The notes beneath the pieces are model-generated. The model had not been told where the DNA came from. It ran no database searches and saw only the letters and a program-made list of their open reading frames with translations. Positions 1 to 5,162 of a DNA stretch of 6,933 bases are shown piece by piece. Positions within the stretch are counted from its first letter, which is position 1. The number at the start of each line of letters is the position of its first letter. The translations under genes were made by a program, and so were the position numbers. Source of the DNA: Phycisphaerales bacterium (GTDB taxonomy: Bacteria > Planctomycetota > Phycisphaerae > Tepidisphaerales > Tepidisphaeraceae); the NCBI GenBank assembly GCA_028288775.1, contig JAQGHP010000681.1, positions 1 through 6,933 of the forward strand, written 5' to 3'.

Positions 1-41
1 GCAAGCGGGGCGGCTAAACAAATGCTCAGCCCGAAGGGACT

Positions 42-108
42 TTGGACGCGCGAAACGCAGTAAACAATGACTCAACCCGCACGGGCATTGGCCGCGCGAA
101 ACGCAGTA
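42..108. repeat. Imperfect 21-bp direct repeat upstream of the first gene
   Basis: Positions 42-62 and 88-108 match in 20 of 21 bases (core cgcgcgaaacgcagta, preceded by ttgg and one variable base). The copies start 46 bases apart, so they fall in different reading frames. They lie before the most likely start of the first gene. The frame difference argues that the stretch is non-coding and that an in-frame upstream TTG at 42 is not the true start. It could be a pair of regulator sites or a small local duplication; I recognise no known operator in it. Confidence 0.6.
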
Positions 109-155
109 GCCAGGGAAACTCCTCCGATGCGCAACGGGAACGGATACATCTTGCC

Positions 156-641
156 ATGACCCCGGCCGGTCTCCTGAGTTTGGCGCTTCTACTGATAGCC
201 GCGGCGGCGTTCTCGGAACGTGTCCTCGCCCGCCTGCACCGCGCTCGCCTGCAGCGCATGGCGCTCGAGTGGCATATGCGCTATAGCCCCAACGACCGCT
301 TCCGAATCACGCCCCGTATCACCCGCGGCTTCCCCGTGCCGGGGGCGGCGAAGATCAAAGTAGTGGACTTGATCTACGGGATTGAAAGCGACCTCTACCG
401 TTACGTGTTCACCGCCGAGTACACCGCGGGCATCGTGCGGGGCAAGCGACGGGTGCAGCGCGCTTGCAGTTTTTCCGAGCCGCGCGAGCGCTCGGCATCG
501 GCGGGCGAACCGAAGATCACCCTGGCTCCCGCCGGCCTTCCGTTACTCGAGCAGTACCGCCGTTTTACCCCACCCTCCGCCCGCACCTCAGACCGCCCCT
601 TTGGCACGGAAGCGAGCAACGCCGCCGCGCCGACGGAATGA
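156..641 (+). CDS. Small membrane-anchored protein of unknown function
   Basis: The 161-residue product has one N-terminal hydrophobic segment (about residues 5-19, rich in Leu/Ala), then a basic stretch (residues 21-36, several Arg) and a soluble domain. The domain holds a compact, probably conserved core: WHMRYSPNDRFRI (39-51), a FPVPGAA segment (59-65), VVDLIYGIE (69-77) and YRYVFTAEYT (81-90). The last 30 or so residues are Pro/Ser/Ala-rich and look disordered. I recognise the overall pattern as that of small hypothetical proteins from planctomycete-like genomes but know no function. The ATG at 156 was chosen because it begins directly with the membrane segment. The in-frame TTG at 42 would add a low-complexity polar N-terminus overlapping a repeat. 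No strong ribosome binding site is visible. The anchor plus basic flank predicts a single-pass protein, orientation uncertain. Confidence 0.65.
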   Translation: MTPAGLLSLALLLIAAAAFSERVLARLHRARLQRMALEWHMRYSPNDRFRITPRITRGFPVPGAAKIKVVDLIYGIESDLYRYVFTAEYTAGIVRGKRRVQRACSFSEPRERSASAGEPKITLAPAGLPLLEQYRRFTPPSARTSDRPFGTEASNAAAPTE

Positions 642-664
642 CGCGGCCGCGCCCTGGTCAGGTT

Positions 665-693
665 TTTCCAAACTCAGCCGTCGGCGGCACAAT
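665..693 (+). promoter_or_regulatory. Weak candidate promoter before the DUF2231 genes
   Basis: TTTCCA (665-670) and CACAAT (688-693) are separated by 17 bases, each matching four of six sigma70 consensus positions. They lie in the 88-base gap between the first gene and the first DUF2231 gene, which is the right place for a separate transcription start. The match is modest and could be chance; read-through from the upstream gene is equally possible. Confidence 0.25.
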
Positions 694-729
694 GGTTGCA
701 ATCTTGCGTGCATGAGGAAGGACGTCGGC

Positions 730-1299
730 ATGCGACCTACAACGCCCCCGGAATTTGCGGGAAAACTTGCCGCGATGGCCAAGCGCCTGACCCTGAAAGA
801 CATTCTGCAGGGCAAACCCCTTGGCCATCCGCTTCATCCGCTGCTGGTCCATCTTCCCACTGCCCTCTGGCCCGCCGCCCTGGTTTTCGACGTCATTTCT
901 TTCGCGCGGAAGGACGGCGACATTTCACTGACCCTCGCCACGTGGTGGTGTCTGCTAGTGGGGCTCGTCGCCGCCGCGGCCGCAGTGCCGGCGGGGATCG
1001 CCGACTGGACCAGCATTCACCGCGAGCGCCCGGCCTGGAAGATCGGCCTGATCCATGCCGGCTTGAACACGGCAGTGATGGGACTTGTCATCGCGAACTT
1101 CATCCTTCGCTGCATCCGCGGCCCGGCAGAACCTTCCGTTACCGTGGCGCAGCTCACCTTGTCGATCATCTCCGTGCTGCTCCTGCTCCCCAGCGGCTAT
1201 TTGGGCGGCCTGATGGTCTATGACCAGGGAATCGGTGTCGCACGCACCTCCAAGGACTACTGGAGGCGCATCGCCCGGGCGGGTGGCGCCAGGGTGTAG
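730..1299 (+). CDS. DUF2231 four-helix membrane protein
   Basis: The 189-residue protein belongs to the DUF2231 family of small integral membrane proteins. It shows the family signature near the N-terminus, GHPLHPLLVHLP (32-43; His33, His36, His41), an ADWTSI motif after the second helix (91-96), a His at the start of the third helix (His110) and a C-terminal GYLGGLMVYDQGIGV segment (157-171). Hydrophobic segments lie at about 40-58, 70-90, 109-127 and 141-161. The biochemical role of the family is not established. The conserved membrane His residues and frequent association with redox proteins suggest heme or quinone contact, but that is inference. The ATG at 730 was chosen because GAGGAAGGA (714-722) sits 7 bases upstream. 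An ATG at 775 would align better with the start of the next gene's product but has a weaker ribosome site. The downstream gene begins after 46 bases on the same strand and encodes a paralogous domain, so the two are probably co-transcribed. Confidence 0.85.
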   Translation: MRPTTPPEFAGKLAAMAKRLTLKDILQGKPLGHPLHPLLVHLPTALWPAALVFDVISFARKDGDISLTLATWWCLLVGLVAAAAAVPAGIADWTSIHRERPAWKIGLIHAGLNTAVMGLVIANFILRCIRGPAEPSVTVAQLTLSIISVLLLLPSGYLGGLMVYDQGIGVARTSKDYWRRIARAGGARV

Positions 1300-1345
1300 G
1301 ACGCGAAACCCGGATCCTCGCCCACTTTCGACCCCGGAGATCATC

Positions 1346-2299
1346 ATGCCCAAGAGCCTCGTCCGACGAATTCTCGAAGGCAAGCCATTGCGGCAACCGC
1401 TGCACACGATGCTCGTGCATTTTCCCATCGGGCTGTTCGTCGTCAGTCTGGTGATGGACGTGGCGTCGTACTTTGGCGCGGGAGATTACGCCCTCTTCCG
1501 CGGCTCGCTTTACACGCTGTGCGCGGGTGTGGCCATGGGGCTTATTGCAGCCGTCCCCGGTTTCGTCGATTGGACGGACATCCGCCGCGATAACCCGGCA
1601 AAGGGCATCGGCCAGTGGCACATGGGGCTCAATCTTCTGGTGCTGCTCGTCTACGGCATCAGCATCATCGCGCGCTTCAGCATGACCGATCCGCGCAGGG
1701 TCGGCCTGCCTTTGATCTTCACTTCGCTTGCGGCAATTGGGCTACTTTCCGTGAGTGGCTACCTCGGCGGCATGATGGTCTATGACGACGGCATCGGCGT
1801 CGGCCGTCATCGACGTCGCGCGCCAGCGCCCTCGCGCACGATTGCTCTCCCCAGCACCTCCGCTGAGGAAGGCTGGGTGCCCATCCCCGGCGCGGAGCAC
1901 ATGGAAGACGGCCAGACATTACGACTCGACGTCGGCGGCGTGATCATCGGCCTCGCCCGGGTGGGGACGGCGTACTACGCGTTCCAGGACTTCTGCACCC
2001 ACCGCCACGGCCCACTTTCCGAAGGCTGCTTCATGGGCGACCAGGTCATGTGTCCCTGGCATGGCTCCCGCTTCGATCTCCGTACCGGGCACGTCACGCA
2101 CGGGCCGGCAAAAAAAGACATCAACATCTACGAGGTGCGGAACCTAAACGGCGAGGTGAGTGTTCGTATACCGGAAGCCAAGGTACCCACCACGGCTCGC
2201 CGAGACTCCGCCCGCAGCGGCACGGAGGAGCGTGAATGGAAAGTGGAACCCGAAGACATCACCAGTCCGACAACGGAGCAGGCTCCGCGCGCTGAATAA
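1346..2299 (+). CDS. DUF2231 membrane domain fused to a Rieske [2Fe-2S] domain
   Basis: The 317-residue protein has two parts. Residues 1-152 form a DUF2231 domain with helices near 24-41, 54-72, 92-110 and 121-144, the PLHTMLVHFP signature (18-27), VDWTDI (74-79) and GYLGGMMVYDDGIGV (138-152). After a basic, Pro-rich linker (154-170), residues 176-275 form a Rieske ferredoxin-like domain. Its two motifs, CTH (217-219) and CPWH (236-239), are 16 residues apart and supply the expected Cys217/His219 and Cys236/His239 cluster ligands. The C-terminal 40 residues are charged and probably disordered. Charge distribution (basic N-terminus, RRDNPAK loop between helices 2 and 3, basic GRHRRR after helix 4) predicts the Rieske domain in the cytoplasm. 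A role as a membrane-tethered electron carrier is inferred; the partner is unknown. The ATG at 1346 follows GGAGA (1336-1340) by 5 bases; an extension to 1220 would overlap the upstream gene and add an unrelated leader. The gene converges with larE 13 bases downstream. Confidence 0.9.
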   Translation: MPKSLVRRILEGKPLRQPLHTMLVHFPIGLFVVSLVMDVASYFGAGDYALFRGSLYTLCAGVAMGLIAAVPGFVDWTDIRRDNPAKGIGQWHMGLNLLVLLVYGISIIARFSMTDPRRVGLPLIFTSLAAIGLLSVSGYLGGMMVYDDGIGVGRHRRRAPAPSRTIALPSTSAEEGWVPIPGAEHMEDGQTLRLDVGGVIIGLARVGTAYYAFQDFCTHRHGPLSEGCFMGDQVMCPWHGSRFDLRTGHVTHGPAKKDINIYEVRNLNGEVSVRIPEAKVPTTARRDSARSGTEEREWKVEPEDITSPTTEQAPRAE

Positions 2300-2312
2300 T
2301 TTCTCGCGATTA

Positions 2313-3188
2313 CTAGGGTCTCTCGCCTCGCACGCCAACGGAAACCAGTTGCATCTGCGGCCGCTCGTCGTGCCCCTCGCTCCGAAATCCCGCTAAATCA
2401 AGCGTTACATGGCGGTATCCCGCCTTCCGCACGCCGGCAACAATCGACTCGCGGCTCTCTACAGCCCGCGCGATGTCGTCAGCAAGCAGCTCAATCCTTG
2501 CCGTCTCGCCCTGGTGGCGAACGCGAAACTGGCGGAAGCCCAAGCCCGCCAGCACATCCTCGGCAGCTTCTATCTGCCGAAGCAGCGCCGGCGTGATCGG
2601 CGTCCCCGAAGGCACGCGCGAGGAGAGGCACGCCATCGCCGGCTTATCCCACGCGGGGAGGCCCAGGTGCCGGGCCGCATCGCGCACGTCCTGTTTGGTC
2701 AGGCCCGCTTCGCGAAGCGGCGAGCGCACGCCGACATTCCGCGCCGCGGCGATGCCGTTCTGGTGGTCTTTGATATCGTCGCAATGGACTCCATCCACCA
2801 CCGCGGCAAAGTGCTCGTCCGCCGCGATCGCAGTGAGGCGCGAGTAGAGTTCCGATTTGCAGAAAAAGCAGCGGTTCGTCGGGTTGGCCGCGTACCGTGA
2901 GTCGAGGTGCTCCTCGGTATTGACCACGCGATAGGCGATGCCCATGAGTTCCGCGAGGCGGACGGCGTCGCGCATTTCGCGGGCCGGGTAACTCGGGGAC
3001 ATGCCGATGCATGCCAGCGCCCGGGGGCCGAGTTCCTGATGTGCGATCGCCGCCACCAGCGCGCTATCGACTCCGCCGGAGTAGGCGATCAACACCGACT
3101 CAAAGCCCCGAAAAATCTCGCGCAGGTGTCCGAGCTTCGCGACCGGCGTGGGCGGTAGGGAAGTTGCGGGCAACGAATTCTCACGCAC
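2313..3188 (-). CDS. larE: ATP-dependent sacrificial sulfur transferase LarE
   Basis: The 291-residue protein is a PP-loop ATPase of the LarE family, which adenylates a carboxylate of pyridinium-3,5-biscarboxylic acid mononucleotide and donates sulfur to it during nickel-pincer cofactor synthesis. The PP-loop SGGVDS is at 37-42. NRCFFCK (105-111) is typical of the family. ACLSSR (186-191) holds Cys187, the expected equivalent of the sacrificial Cys176 of the Lactiplantibacillus enzyme. The family core ends near 270 (VTLDLAGFRS), leaving a 21-residue tail of unknown role. A segment usually read as GTNADD is here GVHCDD (133-138), with an additional Cys136. The start is non-AUG: GTG at 3188 lies 6 bases after AGGAGG, whereas the in-frame TTG at 3194 abuts it directly. 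The gene overlaps the end of larB by 8 bases, indicating coupled translation. Confidence 0.88.
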   Translation of the reverse strand: MRENSLPATSLPPTPVAKLGHLREIFRGFESVLIAYSGGVDSALVAAIAHQELGPRALACIGMSPSYPAREMRDAVRLAELMGIAYRVVNTEEHLDSRYAANPTNRCFFCKSELYSRLTAIAADEHFAAVVDGVHCDDIKDHQNGIAAARNVGVRSPLREAGLTKQDVRDAARHLGLPAWDKPAMACLSSRVPSGTPITPALLRQIEAAEDVLAGLGFRQFRVRHQGETARIELLADDIARAVESRESIVAGVRKAGYRHVTLDLAGFRSEGHDERPQMQLVSVGVRGERP

Positions 3189-3957
3189 CGCCAACCTCCT
3201 TCCCGCAGATTTTCGCGTTAATGGCCGCGGCCATGTGTCCGGCGCCGTAGCCGTTGTCGATGTTCACCACCGCCACGCCCGGCGAGCAACTGTTGAGCAT
3301 TCCCAATAACGCCGCCAATCCCCCGAAGCTCGCGCCATATCCCACCGACGTCGGGACCGCGATCACCGGCGCTTCGATCAACCCCGCCACCACGCCCGGC
3401 AGCGCCCCCTCCATCCCCGCCACGACGATCACCACGTTTGCCGACCGCAGTATGGGAACGTGGTGCAATAACCTCTGCAATCCCGCCACGCCCACGTCGT
3501 AAATCCGTAGCGGCAGATGTCCCATCAGATCGAGCGTCAACGCCGCCTCTTCCGCGACCGGCAGATCGCTCGTTCCCGCGGCCAGCAGGACGACGCCCTC
3601 CCGCCGAGCGCGGTCCGGCTCACGGTCGATCCAAAGCGCCCTGGCCGTTTCGTCATACCGAACGTCCGGCAGGCGCTGCGCGGCGGCCTCGTAATGTTCG
3701 CGGGTCGCACGTGTACCGAGCACGCGCGGCGTCCTCGCCGCCAGCCGGGCGATGATCTCCGCGGCCTGCGCAGGCGTTTTTCCCGCGCAGTACACGACCT
3801 CGGCGAACCCCCGACGGATCTGCCGATGGTGGTCGATCTTCGCAAACTCGATGTCTTCAAACGGCAACGCCCCCAGCGCCGCGCACGCCTCCTCGACGCT
3901 CTGCTCCTTCCGCGCCACTCTCCCCAACACCGCGGCGATGGATTGCTCGTTCCACAT
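3181..3957 (-). CDS. larB: Pyridinium-3,5-biscarboxylic acid mononucleotide synthase LarB
   Basis: The 258-residue protein is a LarB family member. LarB carboxylates nicotinic acid adenine dinucleotide at C5 and hydrolyses the phosphoanhydride to give the substrate of LarE, the first step to the nickel-pincer nucleotide. The N-terminal helical region contains the family block FEDIEFAKIDHHR (33-45) and GFAEVVYCAGKT (50-61). The C-terminal PurE-like domain has AAGTSDLPVAEEA (126-138), GMEGALPGVVAGL (181-193), VPTSVGYGASFGG (201-213) and NSCSPGV (222-228), where Cys224 matches the catalytic Cys known in the family. Length is close to the usual 250 or so. The ATG at 3957 was chosen because the protein then begins like other LarB proteins. 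An upstream in-frame extension to 4065 has no family resemblance and fills the divergent intergenic region. No clear ribosome site precedes it. It is followed by larE with an 8-base overlap. Confidence 0.93.
   Translation of the reverse strand: MWNEQSIAAVLGRVARKEQSVEEACAALGALPFEDIEFAKIDHHRQIRRGFAEVVYCAGKTPAQAAEIIARLAARTPRVLGTRATREHYEAAAQRLPDVRYDETARALWIDREPDRARREGVVLLAAGTSDLPVAEEAALTLDLMGHLPLRIYDVGVAGLQRLLHHVPILRSANVVIVVAGMEGALPGVVAGLIEAPVIAVPTSVGYGASFGGLAALLGMLNSCSPGVAVVNIDNGYGAGHMAAAINAKICGKEVGGA
3195..3200 (-). promoter_or_regulatory. Perfect Shine-Dalgarno for larE inside larB
   Basis: The - strand reads AGGAGG here, within the last codons of larB. The 6-base spacing to GTG 3188-3186 decides the larE start; TTG 3194-3192 has no spacing. 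The site lies inside translated larB sequence, so larE is probably translated by ribosomes finishing larB or reinitiating after it. Confidence 0.75.
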
Positions 3958-4005
3958 ATGGTTCGGGAACAAGCATAAAACCGCCCCACGCAAGGAACCA
4001 ACCGC

Positions 4006-4026
4006 AAAAATCGGCGGAGCCCGCCG
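4006..4026 (-). terminator. Hairpin with U-run upstream of larB
   Basis: On the - strand the sequence reads CGGCGG-GCT-CCGCCG followed by ATTTTT: a six-pair all-GC stem, three-base loop and five T residues after one A. This has the layout of a short intrinsic terminator or attenuator for leftward transcription. It lies 48 bases upstream of the larB start. It could block antisense read-through from the right or act as an attenuator if the larB transcript begins further upstream. The stem is short, so termination is uncertain. Confidence 0.35.
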
Positions 4027-4064
4027 GAATGCAACCGGCCGCGACGCTAACCGTGCCGTCCGCA

Positions 4065-4093
4065 TTCGGATTTGCCGAAGTTCCCGCTACGAT
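4065..4093 (+). promoter_or_regulatory. Candidate promoter giving a leaderless PTPS transcript
   Basis: TACGAT (4088-4093) lies six bases before the ATG at 4100, with a poor -35 candidate TTCGGA (4065-4070) at 17 bases. The same -10 hexamer is used in the stronger promoter before mcsA. If real, transcription would start at or near the ATG, giving a leaderless message, consistent with the lack of a Shine-Dalgarno sequence. The -35 match is weak. Confidence 0.3.
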
Positions 4094-4099
4094 ACGCCG

Positions 4100-4480
4100 A
4101 TGCCGTTTGAGATTACGACGATCCGTTCCTTCTCCGCCGCCCACCAGCTCGTCTTGTATGATGGGTCGCTCGAGCCGCTCCACGGGCATAACTGGAAGGT
4201 GAAAGTGACGGTGGCGGCCGATAATCTCGACGCCATCGGCGTCGTAATGGACTTTCACGAGTTGGAGCGCTCCGTGGACGCAATCGTCGGTCCTATGCAC
4301 AACTGCCATCTCAACGAATTGCCCGCTTTCGCGAAGCTCAACCCCTCCGCGGAGAACGTCGCGTTCCATATCGCCACGGCATTGCGCCTGCCTCCGTCGG
4401 CAGCGCTTGCGTCCGTCGAAATATGGGAAACCGACGGCAATTCCGCCGTCTATCGGCCCCGTGCTCATAAGCCGATTTGA
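4100..4480 (+). CDS. 6-pyruvoyltetrahydropterin synthase family protein (PTPS-III-like, atypical active site)
   Basis: The 126-residue protein has the COG0720 (QueD/PTPS) fold signatures: FSAAH (11-15) and HGHNW (28-32) supply the zinc ligands His15, His28 and His30; VMDF (49-52), NPSAENVA (81-88) and ETDGNSAVY (110-118) are the other conserved blocks. In QueD the catalytic Cys is four residues before the first His of HGH. Here that position is Leu24, while Glu25 gives the ExxHGH pattern described for PTPS-III, the enzyme type that replaces dihydroneopterin aldolase (FolB) in folate synthesis. The usual LDHxxLN block with the catalytic Asp-His pair reads MHNCHLN (66-72), so both residues differ. 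Thus queuosine synthesis by this protein is unlikely on sequence grounds. A folate role is possible, and an altered reaction cannot be excluded. The ATG at 4100 starts exactly as family members do; no ribosome site is visible. It is divergent from larB and 101 bases before mcsA. Confidence 0.85.
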   Translation: MPFEITTIRSFSAAHQLVLYDGSLEPLHGHNWKVKVTVAADNLDAIGVVMDFHELERSVDAIVGPMHNCHLNELPAFAKLNPSAENVAFHIATALRLPPSAALASVEIWETDGNSAVYRPRAHKPI

Positions 4481-4481
4481 A

Positions 4482-4510
4482 TTGACGCTGTGTATCAGCC
4501 CTCATACGAT
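4482..4510 (+). promoter_or_regulatory. Sigma70-type promoter for mcsA
   Basis: TTGACG (4482-4487) and TACGAT (4505-4510) are separated by exactly 17 bases and match five and four of the six consensus positions. The -35 box begins two bases after the stop codon of the PTPS gene. The predicted start near 4517 gives an mcsA leader of about 65 bases. No CtsR or CIRCE heat-shock operator is seen overlapping it. Confidence 0.6.
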
Positions 4511-4520
4511 CTGAACGTAC

Positions 4521-4572
4521 GTTGCGGCTTAATTCCTCCTCCGGATTTTCGGGCTGTCCGCAACCATCGAGG
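4521..4572 (+). promoter_or_regulatory. Possible structured leader and ribosome site of mcsA
   Basis: GTTGCGG (4521-4527) and CCGCAAC (4558-4564) are perfect inverted repeats enclosing a 30-base loop, within the predicted mcsA leader. The loop contains CCTCCTCC (4535-4542), which can pair with the ribosome site GAGG (4569-4572), 9 bases before the ATG. Two alternative folds, one freeing and one hiding the ribosome site, are therefore possible. That this regulates translation is inference; only the complementarity is seen. Confidence 0.35.
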
Positions 4573-4581
4573 TCATGAACA

Positions 4582-5076
4582 ATGAAGTGCGACAACTGTA
4601 ATAAAAACGCCACCGTACATCTCACGGAAATCAAGGGCGGCAAGAAAATCGAGAAGCACTTGTGCGAACAGTGTGCCGCCCAAAATGAAGGCCTCCCCGT
4701 CAAGAGTCACATGCCCATCAACGAGCTGCTGACCAATTTCGTCATGGCTCACAGCGGCCTCCAGAAGGAAACCGGCACCGGCTGCGACCAGTGCGGCATC
4801 ACCTGGGCCGAATTTCGCCAGAGCGGGCTCCTCGGATGCGCCAACGATTATCAGGTCTTCGAGAAGGACCTCACCCCACTCCTCCAGCGGGCACATGAGG
4901 GAATGACCCATCACGTCGGAAAAGTTCCGACTCGCCGGGGCGGCAGCGGCGTACCGATGAAACGTCAGGTGGACCTCACGCGCCTCCGCAAGGAACTGGC
5001 CAAGGCCGTCGAGGCCGAGGATTACGAGCGAGCCGCCAAACTCCGCGACCAAATCCGCCAGGCGGAAAATGGGTGA
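4582..5076 (+). CDS. mcsA: Protein-arginine kinase activator McsA
   Basis: The 164-residue protein has the McsA layout: an N-terminal zinc-binding part with CDNC (3-6) and CEQC (28-31), a second zinc-binding part with CDQC (68-71) and a later single Cys in LLGCAND, and a C-terminal UVR motif (about 128-160: LRKELAKAVEAEDYERAAKLRDQI). In Firmicutes McsA binds and activates the arginine kinase McsB. The UVR motif resembles the UvrB/UvrC contact helix pair and serves protein interaction. The second site shows CDQC plus one Cys; a fourth ligand is not obvious, so that site may be atypical. The order mcsA then mcsB matches the usual pairing. It has its own promoter and GAGG ribosome site at 4569-4572. 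It is separated from mcsB by 86 bases holding a large inverted repeat. Confidence 0.92.
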   Translation: MKCDNCNKNATVHLTEIKGGKKIEKHLCEQCAAQNEGLPVKSHMPINELLTNFVMAHSGLQKETGTGCDQCGITWAEFRQSGLLGCANDYQVFEKDLTPLLQRAHEGMTHHVGKVPTRRGGSGVPMKRQVDLTRLRKELAKAVEAEDYERAAKLRDQIRQAENG

Positions 5077-5080
5077 GAAT

Positions 5081-5157
5081 TGGTTGCTAGTTGCTGGTTG
5101 CTGGTGAAGGCAACCGGTTTTCACCAGCAACCAGCAACTAGTAACCAGCAACCAACC
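5081..5157. repeat. Heptamer-built long inverted repeat between mcsA and mcsB
   Basis: Positions 5081-5108 and 5120-5147 form a 28-pair stem with an 11-base loop. The only non-Watson-Crick pair is G5086 with T5142, a G-U wobble in RNA. The arms consist of heptamers: TTGCTAG, TTGCTGG, TTGCTGG on the left (5084-5104) and CCAGCAA, CCAGCAA, CTAGTAA, CCAGCAA on the right (5124-5151), followed by CCAACC. Composition differs sharply from the flanking genes. It fills almost all of the gap and would fold into a very stable hairpin in the mcsA-mcsB message. No T run follows on the + strand, so it is not a normal intrinsic terminator. It may be a dispersed repeat element, an RNA processing or stability element, or both. 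Confidence 0.9.
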
Positions 5158-5162
5158 AAAAC

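Larger units (their letters stand above)
3958..4099. promoter_or_regulatory. Divergent intergenic region between larB and the PTPS gene
   Basis: This 142-base gap must carry transcription starts for genes on both strands. For larB, a - strand TATGCT (plus positions 3972-3977) could be a -10 box, with no convincing -35. For the + strand gene, TACGAT at 4088-4093 is a candidate -10. A GC hairpin with a T run on the - strand (4006-4026) lies between them. No recognisable operator, riboswitch or preQ1-type aptamer is evident. Confidence 0.45.

Noticed and set aside
42..155. N-terminal extension of the first gene from a TTG at 42
   Set aside because: The extension is polar, low-complexity and overlaps a direct repeat whose copies are in different frames; the ATG at 156 begins directly at the membrane segment.
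382..729. Long upstream extension of the first DUF2231 gene
   Set aside because: It overlaps the first gene in another frame, is rich in Pro/Arg/Ser like a shadow frame, and a strong ribosome site points to 730.
2300..2312. Bidirectional terminator between the converging Rieske gene and larE
   Set aside because: The gap is only 13 bases and neither it nor the adjoining gene ends contain a clear stem with a T run.
3958..4099. preQ1 riboswitch before the PTPS/QueD-like gene
   Set aside because: No aptamer-like pseudoknot layout is visible, the gene may be leaderless, and the protein lacks the QueD catalytic Cys.
5081..5147. The mcsA-mcsB inverted repeat as an intrinsic terminator
   Set aside because: No T run follows the stem on the + strand, and terminating here would cut mcsB from its partner; on the - strand no gene needs terminating there.
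4573..5151. 192-codon - strand frame opposite mcsA, with a CWLLV-type N-terminus
   Set aside because: The N-terminal part is a translation of the heptamer repeat and the rest is antisense to McsA, which has clear zinc and UVR motifs.
5084..5151. CRISPR array or insertion-sequence ends in the heptamer repeat
   Set aside because: Units are seven bases with no spacers, and there is no transposase or target-site duplication; it is a simple repeat arranged as a hairpin.
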